A DNA stretch of 64,000 nucleotides from Climacium dendroides (Eukaryota > Streptophyta > Bryopsida > Hypnales > Climaciaceae), in the NCBI GenBank assembly GCA_950106755.1, contig OX467089.1, positions 17,093,345 through 17,157,344 on the forward strand, given 5' to 3'. Made by a program: the position numbers and the translations under genes. Positions 48,139 to 59,436 of this stretch are shown here, piece after piece; the stretch's first letter is position 1; the number at the start of each line of letters is the position of its first letter. The notes under the pieces were generated by a model. The model had not been told where the DNA came from, ran no database searches, and worked only from the letters and a program-made list of their open reading frames with translations.

Positions 48139-50100
48139 GAACACGTATGAGGACTATCGAGAAGGGAATGAAGGAGGAGTAGAAGAAGAAAAGGAGGCCC
48201 TTCGTTTTGGATGCAGCTCTACATAGAGGTTGAAGGGGGGATACTTGTGTTCGAGTGCTAGTTATGGAAGGAAGTATGCTGTTGATTGCTGACTGTTCTT
48301 GGTTCAAGGAGGCAGAGGCAGACAAATTGTGATGATTACGAGGCCAATTGGTTTGACTACTGTGGGGATTCTTCTTGTGGTAGTGTGATATGCTGGGGGA
48401 CTCACCAATGGCGGAAAACATTATCAGTTACATTCAGCTTGGGTTACATGCTGGATGCAACCTGTTGCTTCTGAGATTCTTATTCAATATCCCGCAAAGT
48501 TTCAAGTTACTACTACTACTACTACTCATTGGCAGTGTGCGTGCTCCGTGGTCCGTGGTCTGCATCTGGTCCCGGCTCCCTGTGGTTGGTTCTTCTGATA
48601 TCTCTGGTCGTTTTCCTGTGGTCGCTGGGCACTAGGGCAATGTAAGTTGGATGGCGGATACATGTGGCACGTACCCCAAGGACGTAAGACGCTGGGTTTT
48701 GTTCCTCTGCAAGTTCTTATGTGATGGAAGGTATTCGTTTCGGGGATGATAGTACTGGAAATTGGGGTTCTGTGTTCGGGAGCTCGTATTGATCCGTTTG
48801 CGCTTGGACACTGGATTGTTGGTTCTGATTGACTGTTTGCAGGGAGGTCAGTATTTTCCTTCACCTTTGTACATCTTTCAACTTATGGGAGGCGTTTATT
48901 TCTGTTCTATCATTTTCAGAAGCAATGTAGTCCTGTACATCTCATCTTTCTGAATTCTTTTAAATTCTGCTTACTGAGGTTGTGGCGGGTTGGTTGGAGC
49001 CTACAGGGGATGCAACACACTGGGTCACCCTTTGTAGCATCTATTCCTGAAGAAGTTCCCACACTTTTTTGAGGCGGGGTTAGTGATTTCAGTGTTGGGC
49101 TATTCTGGAGGCTAAAGGTTGTTATCGAAGCAATGAAGGGGCTGGTGTAGAAGGTATCCATCGTTTAAGAGTGTCCGTTCTGTTTGGATGTTGGGCCCAA
49201 GTCTGCACATGCCCCAAGCGCTTCACTGATCTGATGATCTTGGTCAGTGGATCGATTACTGAAGGTGTCCCCCGTGCATAATTAACCAAGAATTTCAAAG
49301 ATCCATTTCTGCCTTCCGAAACTGACCGCTGTTTTGGTTACTGCACATCCGGCGTTGGGTTCCTTTTCCGTTCACTGCTCTGGTGGTCCTCGATTCCGTT
49401 GATCCATGAATGAAGGGTCACCTTTGCTGAGGTTCATATAATTAACCGTGAGTTCCCAGATCTGCCTCAGCAACCAGTCCGTTGTGTACATTGCGACCTG
49501 ATCCGTCCAGCTGTGGGAAATGATTTGAAGTTCACCTTTCAGCACTGTTATTGCTTTTGAAGGAGCCCAGTCCTATTTGCTTTTGAGCCGTTAGGAGTGG
49601 GGAAGTTTTTTGCTTCTTGGGAATTGGAGCTGAAATACTGTGAGATGACACCGTGGACTCGCCACCAGCTCCGGCCTCTCAAAATCTGCAGGTCCCTGTG
49701 GTTGATCACATGCACCGAGTCTCAGTTGGCCTTACACGTGGATTTTCTGAACGATGGTAACTTTCAAGGTGTTTGTCAAGAGCTTTTCAGCCTTTTCCTG
49801 CTCCTTGTCGTAAATGGTAAGGTTTGCAGGGGAAGAATGTGAAAGTTTAATGGCTTCATCAACTTCATTGTTTGGTCAGTTTGAAGGTGAGTGAAGGTAA
49901 ATTTTGTCCTTAATTTTGATCCACTATTGTTTTGCAGACTTAACCTGCCATTTTCATTTGTAGTTGGTGTGTTTCTGGTTTTGGCTTGTCATGTGCAATG
50001 CAGGTTTTCTGATCTTTGGATTCTCAACGAGCAATTGGAAAGAGATGTCAAAGTTGGATACAAGCTCTGCTCTTAGAACTTGGGTGAAGACGACTGAGGT
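48139..50100 (+). other. 3' UTR and downstream region of the RZ-1-like gene
   Basis: This stretch keeps a higher G+C and G/T-rich character than the later DNA, which suggests a long or alternatively processed 3' UTR. It contains a (TAC)6 run near 48508-48527. I found no coding segment with family resemblance and no clear polyadenylation signal. Confidence 0.35.
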
Positions 50101-51237
50101 AGAGCTTCTTTGAGATTAAAATTATTTCAGGACTGATTATACCAATTCTTTGCCCCAAGGGATAAAGGATAGGCAGTGGTTTAATATTGTAGAAATATCT
50201 AGGAGTGAGGCGTGTTAAGAGCATGTCTGATGTTTTTTTGTGAGCAGTATTTCTGATTTTTTTTTGTCTTAATAGAAATGTGACATGGTTTAGGAGCAGT
50301 GATGTTCACAGATTGTGGTTTCTTGATATTAAAGATTTGCTATAGGAGTATCTGTACCGATGATGAAAATTCTACATGTCAATTTGAGTTACAGACACCT
50401 GTGGTTAGCTGTCCGTTTCCATACTGTTTTCTACTCATGGAAAATCTGGGAAATCTTTTCGTAGGATGAGTTAAAATCCATAATTTTAAGTCAGAAAGTG
50501 AGGGCCCTCTCAGAATTGATCATGAGCTACGTAAGAATGATATCAAGTATTTTGTGTTCCACACTGCTATTCTCAGTGGAAATATAGAGGTAAACTACTA
50601 TATTGGATATAGAGTATTCTGGATGGTGTCTGAGGTCACCTTTGTTGAAAAATAATTAAAATTTTTGAAGCCAAATGTTTTTGGAAATTAACCCCTCTAA
50701 ACGCCTCAGGTGAACGCACCCAAAAGCGTCAATATAAGCAATTGAGGCACCTTTTCCTAAAAATAATGTTTTTGTAGTATTACGAAGTGAATTACGAATA
50801 TTAAAAAAAAAGACTTTTCAGATGTGGTATGTAATTTTTATGATTTCTCAAAGTGTTGACCACTTAAACTATCACATGTCTAAGAACAACGGGCAGCTAG
50901 TGTAAGTGTAAGATGAGCTGATCACAATTGTAACTTGACCGGTTGATATTCAAATTAAGAGATAGTAAAACTAGTTTAAATAAAAAGAAAGTAGAAATTA
51001 ACCAAGTAATAAAAAATTAGGTAGGAAATTAGTTCCACTTCTTTACAAGAGGATGAAATTTGGAAGTAAGGAAAATCAAATATTGGTGGAAGTAAGGAAA
51101 ATCAGATATTGGAGGACCTCTTGAGAGTATGCTTGGATTTTAGTTGAAGCACCCCCAAATAGATGGTTATCAATAGTAGGATCAATTTATAGCATTGAGA
51201 ATTCAAGATTAGGGTTAGCTACCAACGGCGTGAATTT
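50101..51237. other. Intergenic DNA with dispersed-repeat fragment
   Basis: No gene is seen. 50745-50878 matches 35185-35322 (shared TTTTTGTAGTAT, GAATATTAAAAAAAA and CAAAGTGTTGAC blocks). GAGGTCACCTT plus AATAATTAAAATTT near 50632 also occurs at about 7211-7248. Confidence 0.5.
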
Positions 51238-51259
51238 TTGCTTACTCGCTACTTCCATT

Positions 51260-51415
51260 CTTGCTCGTTGTTCTTGCTTCCGCTTTTGCTCGTTGCTTGT
51301 TCTCCTACTCGCCTCTTCGCTCTTGCTTGCTTAATGTCTTGCTCGTTGTTCTTGCTTCCGCTTTTGCTCGTTGCTTGTTCTCCTACTCGCCTCTTCGCTC
51401 TTGCTTGCTTAATGC
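51260..51415. repeat. 78-bp tandem duplication in a CT-rich tract
   Basis: Two almost identical copies start CTTGCTCGTTGTTCTTGCTT at 51260 and 51338. The surrounding 51240-51590 is strongly pyrimidine-rich on the plus strand. The open frame across it is Leu/Ser-rich only because of this composition. Confidence 0.95.
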
Positions 51416-51595
51416 CTAATGTTTGCTTGCCTCTCTTCTCTTCCTCTCTTACCTCTCTGCTTGTGCCTCTCCGCTCCTCTTCTCTTGCCTCTTCGCTCCT
51501 CCCTTGCCTTTTTACTCCTCTTCGCTCCTCTTCATTGCTCCATAGCCGTTGCTTACCTCTCTACCCTTGCTCTCCGTTTCTCTTGTAACGTACCC

Positions 51596-51706
51596 CATGC
51601 ACACACTCCTCTCCACTTGTGCACTCACGCATTTCTATTGTGAAGAGGCACATGCACACACTCCTCTCCACTCACGCACTTACGCATTTCTATTGTGAAG
51701 ATATCT
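51596..51706. repeat. 55-bp tandem duplication
   Basis: CATGCACACACTCCTCTCCA starts at 51596 and at 51651; both copies continue to ACGCATTTCTATTGTGAAGA. Confidence 0.95.
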
Positions 51707-52526
51707 AGTTGTTGTTGACTTATTGATTGAAAGGTGGCTAGTTCTTGGAAATCAAAATAGTTTTATCAAGCTTCCTTTGCCATTGCTATCAAATTTCACA
51801 TTCATATATGTAATCACTATATTGCTCATAATAATAAGAATTTGAAATCAATAGCTTTTGAATTTGTGTTGACAGTTTTCATGTGAGTTTTTTGGTTTGT
51901 TGTTTAGAGTAAGAAATGTCATGTTTGTAGTATCCTTGAGATGAACCTTTTCTTTTGAAGTTCTTTTGAGATGAACCTTTTGCTTGTAGTTTTCACCTCC
52001 CTTTATTTCAAACCCTGCTGAATGCTCTTGTTCTTTGCCTCCCAATTTATGTTCCTACCTATAAAATGATCTTTTTACTACAAAGTAAGTTCAATCAACT
52101 AAATAGCTTTCTATTGATGAATTCTATACTTTTCTATTACAGATTCCATTATGTTATGGAAAGTTAGTTTATTTTTTTAGTAGAACTTGTACAATGAAAT
52201 TGCTTACTAAAATGTGCATTGGTGAATTTTGCAAGAAGTTCACTACTAAAAGATTGAATGGTGACCTCATAAGTTGAATTTAGAGATTGATTCAATGGTT
52301 TTTACTTCCCTTTATATTGATTGTAGAGCAACTTCTAGGATTTTCCCCTTTCCTTCATATTTCATGTGGAATGACTTTCGTGTATTTTCAGGGATATACT
52401 CTTTTCCTTCACTCTTACTTGCATAGTTATTTAAATTTTTGTCTTTATAATTTAATTTTTTTTATTGTGATTTTATTTTATTTTATTTGTTCAACATTTT
52501 AAAAGGATTTTTAAACAATTTGTAAT
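51707..52526. other. AT-rich DNA upstream of hAT copy 2, no gene seen
   Basis: No coding motif is seen. A short direct repeat (TTTTGAGATGAACCTTTT type) lies near 51940-51980. The hAT element's left end should fall here, but I could not identify a terminal inverted repeat. Confidence 0.4.
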
Positions 52527-54651
52527 ATGCTCATGGCTAAGCGTAAAAGGACCATCAAAAATATATTGCTATCCAATCAAAAAGAAAATGATCTAGCCTT
52601 AGTTGAAACATCACAATCTACTACTTCATCTAACAATAATAAAACTTTAAATTCTATTCAATTAACATCAAAATTATGAAAAGATTTATGGTCTACACAA
52701 TTTGATTGGATTGAATTTGACACCTCACTAGGTAAGGTTTTTTGTAAGACATGTAGAGAAAAAGTTGGAAAATCTATTTTTGCAAAATAAAGCTCAATAA
52801 ACATAAATTAAAGTCTTAGCTTTTCAAGATCATGCAAGGTCTGATGAACATAGGAGGTTAACTTGAGCCACCCAATCTGGTCAAAAAATCATGGAGAAGG
52901 TCATCATAGAATTTAATAAAACATGAGATGATGCTATCTTTACTCTTTTCAAGACATCTTACTTCATTGGTAAGGAGATATTGTCTTTTTATAAGTTCCC
53001 TAGTTTGTGTAAATTACTTGTGTCTTTAAATGCATGTATCACTAAAAAGTTGTATCATGATGAAAAATCATGCTCTGACCTAATTTTTTTAATATCAAAT
53101 GTGATTCAAAAAATAATAATTGATAAAATTAAAGACTCTAAATACTTTGACATTATGATAGATGAATCAACAAATATATCTGTCACAGGTCATATGATTG
53201 TTTTTGCAACTTTTATAGAAGGGAGAATGCTTGTATATGTGTTTTTAGGCTTGATAGAATGTGTATGTGGAAAAAAAGATGTTACTTTCATATATGATAC
53301 TCTAATGTCTGCTTTGAAGGATTGGAGATTGGATTTCAACAAATTTTTAGGCTTTGGATCAGATGGAGTATCTATAATGATGGGATCCAAATCTGGAGTT
53401 ACAACGCAGCTAAAAAACAAGGTAAATCCTCATCTAATTGTTGTGCACTATGTTGCTCATAGAACAAATTTGGCCTCTTTAGAAGCAGCTAAAGGAAAGG
53501 GTTGTTCTTTGTTGTCTAATGAAATAGATAACCTTATTAATTCAGTGGCTGCACATTTTAAGAAATTTGCAAAAAGAAAGTCCTCTTTGCAAACTTTACA
53601 AAAAGAATTATTTGATTCTCAAAAGATTCTTAAAGATTTTATAAAATCCGGTGGTTGTTTAGGTGACAAGCAATTTCAGTTTTTTGTGATAGTTTGGAAA
53701 GTGTTTTGGTATATTTTTGTGACACATTACCATCAAAAGATGATGGTACTAATCCAATCTTATTCAATAATTTGAGGTCTTTCAAAATTATTTATGTTTT
53801 ACACTTTTTGGCTAATATTTTGCATAGTTTGTCTCTTCTTAGTAAAAATTTTCAACACAAATTTATTGATGCCTCTTGTATTGGGTCTTTAATTAAAACT
53901 AAAATTGCACAAATTCGAATGTTGTTTGTAGATGATTCTACTAATTTGAATATTGCCACCTTTAATGAGAGTATTGATTATCACCTATAATTCTATTATC
54001 TGCAAAACAATAGAAAGATGTGGATTGTTAGAAAGTAGGCATGTTAGAAAAATAATAGAATTATAGGTGCTTTTGAATCTTTCTAACATGCCTACTAGGC
54101 AAGTAGATTTATCTAGTTGAGGCATTTTAAAGTTGAATGTATTGTGTAGTCATTATAGGCAGGATTTAGAGCTTCATGGGAAGAAATTTGAAGCTCTAAT
54201 TAACCTCTCAATGGCAAAGAAGGAATTTTTTGCATTTAAACTTCAAGCAACTACTAAATGGTTGGACAAAGGTTTTGGTGATTTATGGAGTCATATTTCT
54301 TAAAGCCCTTCACTTTAACTTAAGTTTCCTAACCTACTTATTCTTGCTGAAATTGCTAGAATTCAATATGTTAGTACTACCACATGTGAAAGGGGTTTTT
54401 CTATCCAAAATTCTATGAAGTCTAAGGTAAGGAATCATTTGAAAACTAAAAATCTTGAAAGTGTCATGTGTATTGCTTTAGAAGGTCCAAATAGTGATAG
54501 TGCTAATGCAATTTTACTTGAGGTCATTGTTTTGTAGAAAAATTCTCAAAAATTTAGGCACTTGTATTCAAGACCAGAATAGTATCTTGCTAGTGTAAGT
54601 GAAGGTGAGGCACCACAAGGTAACATTGATATTGGTGACTTTCAATTTTGA
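52527..54651 (+). pseudogene. Degenerate hAT-type transposase (TTF-type zinc finger, DUF4371/hATC), copy 2
   Basis: The reading starts MLMAKRKRTIKNILLSNQ at 52527. The zinc-finger-like part VFCKTCREKVGKSIF (about 52735-52790) and QDHARSDEHRR follow across a frameshift. The longest intact stretch (52981-53775, 264 residues) holds FDIMIDESTNISVTGH, the second acidic motif region FLGFGSDGVSIMMGS, and VHYVAHRTNLASLE. The frame then shifts to 53694-53990. The hATC dimerisation region FPNLLILAEIARIQYVSTTTCERGFSIQN lies at about 54328-54420 and ends LEGPNSDSANAI. Premature stops and frameshifts show it is inactive. It is less damaged than copy 1, so probably a younger or more recently active relative. 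Confidence 0.8.
53984..54097. repeat. Nested inverted duplications within hAT copy 2
   Basis: CACCTATAATTCTATTAT (53984-54001) recurs inverted near 54054-54071. A second pair, GTTAGAAAGTAGGCATGTTA near 54027, is inverted in CTTTCTAACATGCCTACT near 54079. They interrupt the coding remnant between the catalytic and dimerisation parts. Confidence 0.75.
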
Positions 54652-54738
54652 TTATTATGATGTAAATAGGAGCCCTTCAAAAATATAAAGCCCCATTTCT
54701 CTTAAGAATGTGAGCTTTGTATTTTAGTAAGGCTAAGT

Positions 54739-54792
54739 CTTTGGTCCTCAACCGGTTGAGGAGTTTCCAGGTTCAACTCCTGCCAAAGACAT
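54739..54792 (+). repeat. tRNA-like (SINE-like) sequence after hAT copy 2
   Basis: GTCTTTGG at the start pairs perfectly with CCAAAGAC at the end, and a consensus polymerase III B box (GGTTCAACTCC) sits before the 3' strand. TCCTCAACCGGTTGAGGA inside makes a second perfect stem. At 54 bases it lacks one arm of a cloverleaf, so it is a tRNA-like relic or SINE head and not a tRNA gene. It lies 88 bases past the end of the hAT frame. Confidence 0.55.
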
Positions 54793-55264
54793 TTCTATTT
54801 TGATAAGGCTTATGCATGTACATGTATAAATTTTTATACAAAAGAAATTTTAGGTATTGGCTAATTTAAATTAGTTATGAAAGGAAATTTAGCCAATTCA
54901 TTGGGTTATACAAGAAAAAAACTAGCTGATTCATGTAGAAAATGAGAGGAATATTAGCTGGTTTAAATTTACTACCAAAAGAAAATGACTATTGTCATTA
55001 GATGGAAAAAGGCAAGAACCGAACAAAATCAAGGCTTAGCTGGCCCTACTCTTCACCAGCCAGCTTTTGACCTAAATTTTCAAAATATTTCCCGAACGTT
55101 GATAGTAGAACCACCCATCACCAACTACAAGCCCATCAACAATCAATAGGGGAGAGAGTTTGGGACTAATTTCCAAACATAAGTTCTTGATTTCCGCCCA
55201 TCAATTCCTCCATTCTTTTCATGACACATCTGCTTGCTTTGACATGCCAAAGTAAATAAGTGGG
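54793..55264. other. Intergenic DNA, no gene seen
   Basis: AT-rich sequence with a slightly GC-richer middle. No coding or repeat structure was recognised. Confidence 0.4.
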
Positions 55265-55269
55265 CTCTT

Positions 55270-55424
55270 AAAATTTGGAGGATGAATAGTTGCACTTCTA
55301 TCCTACATGGAGAGATTCTTTGTCATTCATCAGCTACAAAACGTCCTTGGCATCATTTAAGGCCAATGAATGATAGAATCTCTCCATGTAGGATAGAAAT
55401 GCAACTATTCATTTTCCAAATTTT
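55270..55424. mobile_element. Small foldback (MITE-like), ~60-bp arms
   Basis: The arm 55270-55330 (AAAATTTGGAGGATGAATAG ... GAGAGATTCT) is matched in reverse complement by 55365-55424 with a few mismatches and a 34-base spacer. The right arm and the following ~95 bases belong to a repeat also found at 45366-45560. No protein is encoded. Confidence 0.8.
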
Positions 55425-55538
55425 GTGGGAAAAAACATCTTCTATAATAGCATGTCTTCTAATGAGTGCTTTTTCATGATATCCAAACAGATGATACCGG
55501 CTTGTCATTTAAGGATTAAATGAGCAGTTCTAGAATAA

Positions 55539-55745
55539 TTTATACATTGGACATGTGCCCAGACCAGCTTTTGCCTTCCAAAATTCATAGTAATTTCAAT
55601 TCAAGCAATAAAATTACCAAATTTTGGCAGTCCCCCTCATATTTATACATTGGACATAGAACCAAACCAACTTTTGCCTTCCAAAATTCATAGTGATTTT
55701 AGTTCAAGTGATAACATTACCAAATTTTGGCAATCTTCATAGTGC
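55539..55745. repeat. 103-bp tandem duplication
   Basis: TTTATACATTGGACAT starts at 55539 and again at 55642. Both copies run through CTTTTGCCTTCCAAAATTCA and ACCAAATTTTGGCA, with about one mismatch in ten. Confidence 0.93.
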
Positions 55746-58700
55746 ACTTCTGAACTCCACATTATAGAAATATTTTCCTCATTATTGTAATCCACATTAT
55801 ATCCACAGTTATGGGTAGTTCTACCATAGGTGGATCCTACATCAAAATATGCTAAAATCAACAGTCAAATGCGTTAGCAAATTTGAATTAAGCATTTAGA
55901 GGATAGATTAACAAAAGTTTAGGGACACATGTAGTGGCAATCTATGGTATAAGAATGGGAATAGGGACACTTTAAGATGCCTTCACTTTATACCAAATTT
56001 TGATGTAGGCATTATTTTGAAGTTAAATTAAATTTTAAGAGATTGCTATGTTTAGTACTTTATATTTTTGAAAAATTCCCCTTGAAGTCTAGTTTTGGCA
56101 TCAAAAATTCAATTTTGAAATGAATGATTGTGATTTTTTTATGAAAGGGTGTCCATTGCAAATCTTGATTTTCAAATGTTGTATCTCTTGTAAATGAGCA
56201 TGAAATACAATAGATCTTGGAGGGAAAAAAATTATATTATAAATTCATTTCAAAAATTGTAGAGTAGATTTTGAGAAGCTAAAGATTAATCCCTAAAGGA
56301 CCATTGCCCCTATGGGAAACAAAATGGATTTTGGGTAGGTTTGTATGACCTCATTTTTTAGTGAAACTTTTTGAAATTTTTATAAGATAAAAAAATTTAT
56401 TAACTTCGTGGAAATATAATTTTTATTTCAATTTCAATCAATGTCCGGGAGTAAACGTTATACCATAAAAAGTCCAAATTTTCATTTGGCGGGTAGAAAA
56501 AAAAATCCACAAAAACTTGAAATTAAATTTTTAATTTTTTTTTCCTTATAGATCATATTTTTGTCTACATGTGAAGCTGTGATTCATTCCATTTGGATAG
56601 TGATGTGAAAATTATGAATGATCTTGTTTTGGGGGCACTCTAAGCATCTTCTTGAAAAATTGACTTAATGGATTCATTTTAGAATGCAATTTTCAAGATT
56701 TTCCAAAAAAAAAAGTGATAGACAAGGTTAAGTTGCTTATTAGAACAATCTCACAATTGGGATTATTGTGTTTCAATTCCATCTTAGAGCTATTCATAGT
56801 TTATTGTTTTTTTTCAATCTTGAACCTATTTCTACTTAACAATGTTTTCAAGAATGAAAATAAAATTTGTTTCAGTTTTTGATTTTTTTTTCTAGACTTT
56901 CAACTAAAGTTTTCAACATAAATTTTTTTTAATTCAAAGTCCAATCCTAATTTTATTCACAAATGGTATTCAAAGTCATTTAAAATTGCACGCTACAAAA
57001 TATTGTTAATGTTTTGCGGGTTTTTTTTTGGCTCCCCTTGAAAGAAGGAGTTTCCCAATGTCATGCATTGTTGACTTTGAAAACCCAGGGGACAAGGATT
57101 GGACTAGCTCACAATTTGTGACTTGTGCAACTAACAATTGAGGCAAAAGTACATCCTCAACGCCAATGAAAAAACTAGGATTATAACTTAAGTTCCTTCC
57201 TAGGCATCCAAAAGGGGATTATTTTTGCTTGGAGAGGGAATACATGAGCCCAATTAACAATGTTACGAAGTGTTAAAAAAATAAAACAAAATTCTAACTT
57301 TGAATGCTAGTATTTCTAAATCTATATAGTCAAACTTCATTAAATTTTTTTCACATGATTTTAGTCAAGCAAAGTACAAGATTGTATGGTTAGATTTTAC
57401 AAAAAGAATTTTTTTTGTTTTCTTGGACAAATGCAACAAAATAATTGTCAAATATAGTTGTCAAACAAATGCAACAAATATGGTAGTTTTGAGTGGTTTT
57501 TGACCTTCCAAAATGGCCTTGGTCCTTTAGAGGTTAATTCAAGTTATATTACATGTTATGCCCTTTAACCTCATCTTGTTTTAGCAACCAATTTTTAGAT
57601 TTGACTTGTGAAAATATGATCGAAAGACTTTAAATCAATGTCATAGTTTTAACACCTTGATAATCATACATTATAATCTTTCAATCCATAAGTAAAATTG
57701 TTGTGTTTTCTTTTTTCATGTGATCTCTAGCATGTCTAGTTTGAATTGGTATAGTTAGATTTCAAAAAAAATTGATAGAACTTATCAAAATTTAGACTTC
57801 TTGTTCAATTTAGAGCATTTTCCAAGAAGCTCAAATAAGGCCTTGGGCATTTAGGGGTTAATAAGCTACTTTGTGGAATTTAAGGAAAATTAAGCAAGTT
57901 TTGTTAAACAAAAACAAATTTTTGTACTAAAATAACACTCTTTTAGAAAATATTGAAATTAAACATGAAGAAAGTCAAAGTGTTGAAAGAGATACATGCA
58001 AAGTTGATTCTATGACATGTCTACTAAATAATGGGGAATCCAAATTCATTCTACATTTTTATTTAATAATTGTCGTATAATTTATTAATAAAAAAAATGG
58101 CGTGCTAAGCCAACCCTTCTAATTTTGAATAATTATTTGGCCAAAATGTGTTGAAGGTGACGTTAAGCTACAATGGTATATATCTATGTTCTTAATAAAA
58201 TCTTCATTAAGAGTAAAAATTATAGTAAACTTATTATTTGGTAAAATGTTAGTACAATAACACTTCAATGTGCATGGGTTTAAAACTGGATGACTTTGAT
58301 AAATTTTGTGCCACATGTACTAATAGAGTAAATTAGTGTAGTCATAGTATAAGAACCTTTTTCTAAATTTTAACATCTCTTCATTCCAAAATCTTCAATT
58401 ATTCATCACTAATACTATAGTAATAATTACAGAGAATAGCAATGTCCCAGTCAAATTATTGCAAAATATGTATTCATTTAAAAAAAATAACATTTGTTGT
58501 CTTTGTAATGTGGGAGAAATTGATTTTAGCGAAGAAAAAGTCATATAGAGTGCCAAATGGTTAGTCAAAATCCAAAAATTGTTGTTTTGGGCCTACCATA
58601 ATGATGAAGATCCCTAGTTTAATTGATTTTTTTCCTTTGCTATGATGTTTGAAAAGGTATGACAATTGGACAAAAGATTAGATGACTATGAAAGAATAGG

Positions 58701-59100
58701 AAATAGCTTATAGGAGTTAAAATTTTATCATTGTGAACAAAATATCATTATCTTTTAATTGCAATAAAGATTCATTATGATCAATTTTTTTTATCGTAAA
58801 GCATTTGTTATAGTTTTAGGTGGAAAAATCTCATCCTAATGAAATATTGAAACAATTTTTTTGTCAAATATCAATTATTTCTCTGTTGCAAGAAGATCGA
58901 TAATAGTCATTAAAAGTAGATATAAATGATGAAATCATCAAATCATTAAATATGAATGATGAAAGTGCAAATATGTAGATGAAAACAATTTCTATCTCAA
59001 AAAATTACATGCTATAGATTCACTTGTTGCTAATCATGCAATTTTTAAATGTGTAGGAAAAGAGCTAGTTCTTGATTTAAAAATGATTGTAAGTTAGATT
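55746..59100. repeat. AT-rich DNA holding the longest copy of several dispersed repeats
   Basis: No gene is seen. Parts recur elsewhere: 55855-55935 with 35395-35470; 56281-56640 with 9760-10090 (inverted); 57766-57862 with 36933-37030; 57858-58040 with 7790-7890; 58065-58165 with 11310-11400. The clustering suggests 56.3-58.2 kb holds a longer relic of one element whose fragments are scattered over the window. No coding domain remains. Confidence 0.5.
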
Positions 59101-59105
59101 TTGGA

Positions 59106-59436
59106 TTTATGGGGAATTTCATTAAAATGGTAGATATTCTATGACTTTGGAATTTCCACAGTTCAATTTGGGTGGTCTAAACTCTATTAGTGTCCTAGGT
59201 TCTTGAAATCTATACCATTATTAGATATCTTAAATCTAAGAGATATGTATATTTTCTAGATTGACTAGTCTGAAATCTACATCTTTTCTAGATTTAATAC
59301 ATCTAATAGTGGTGTAGAGTTCACAAATCTAGGATACTAATAGAGTTCAAACCGCCTAGTCTAAATTGTGGGAATGGCACACTGTAAAAGTGGCACATGG
59401 AATATTGCCATTTTAATGAAATTTCCCATATTTCAA
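59106..59436. mobile_element. Foldback element with ~145-bp inverted arms
   Basis: The left arm starts ATGGGGAATTTCATTAAAAT and the right arm ends ATTTTAATGAAATTTCCCAT. Arms are about 59110-59250 and 59290-59430, sharing ACTCTATTAGT-TCCTAG and TTAAATCTA blocks. ATTT flanks both ends, but in AT-rich DNA this cannot be called a target duplication with certainty. No protein is encoded. Confidence 0.85.

Noticed and set aside
47732..48226. 164-residue plus-strand frame over RZ-1 exon 3
   Set aside because: It is a shifted frame across the third exon. The frame that joins by splicing gives the expected DRY/Gly-rich tail.
51238..51588. 116-residue Leu/Ser-rich frame
   Set aside because: It comes from a CT-rich tract with a 78-bp tandem duplication, and peptide repeats mirror the DNA repeats; no family or codon signal.
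54739..54792. Functional tRNA gene
   Set aside because: The segment has complementary ends and a B box but is only 54 bases and lacks a full cloverleaf.
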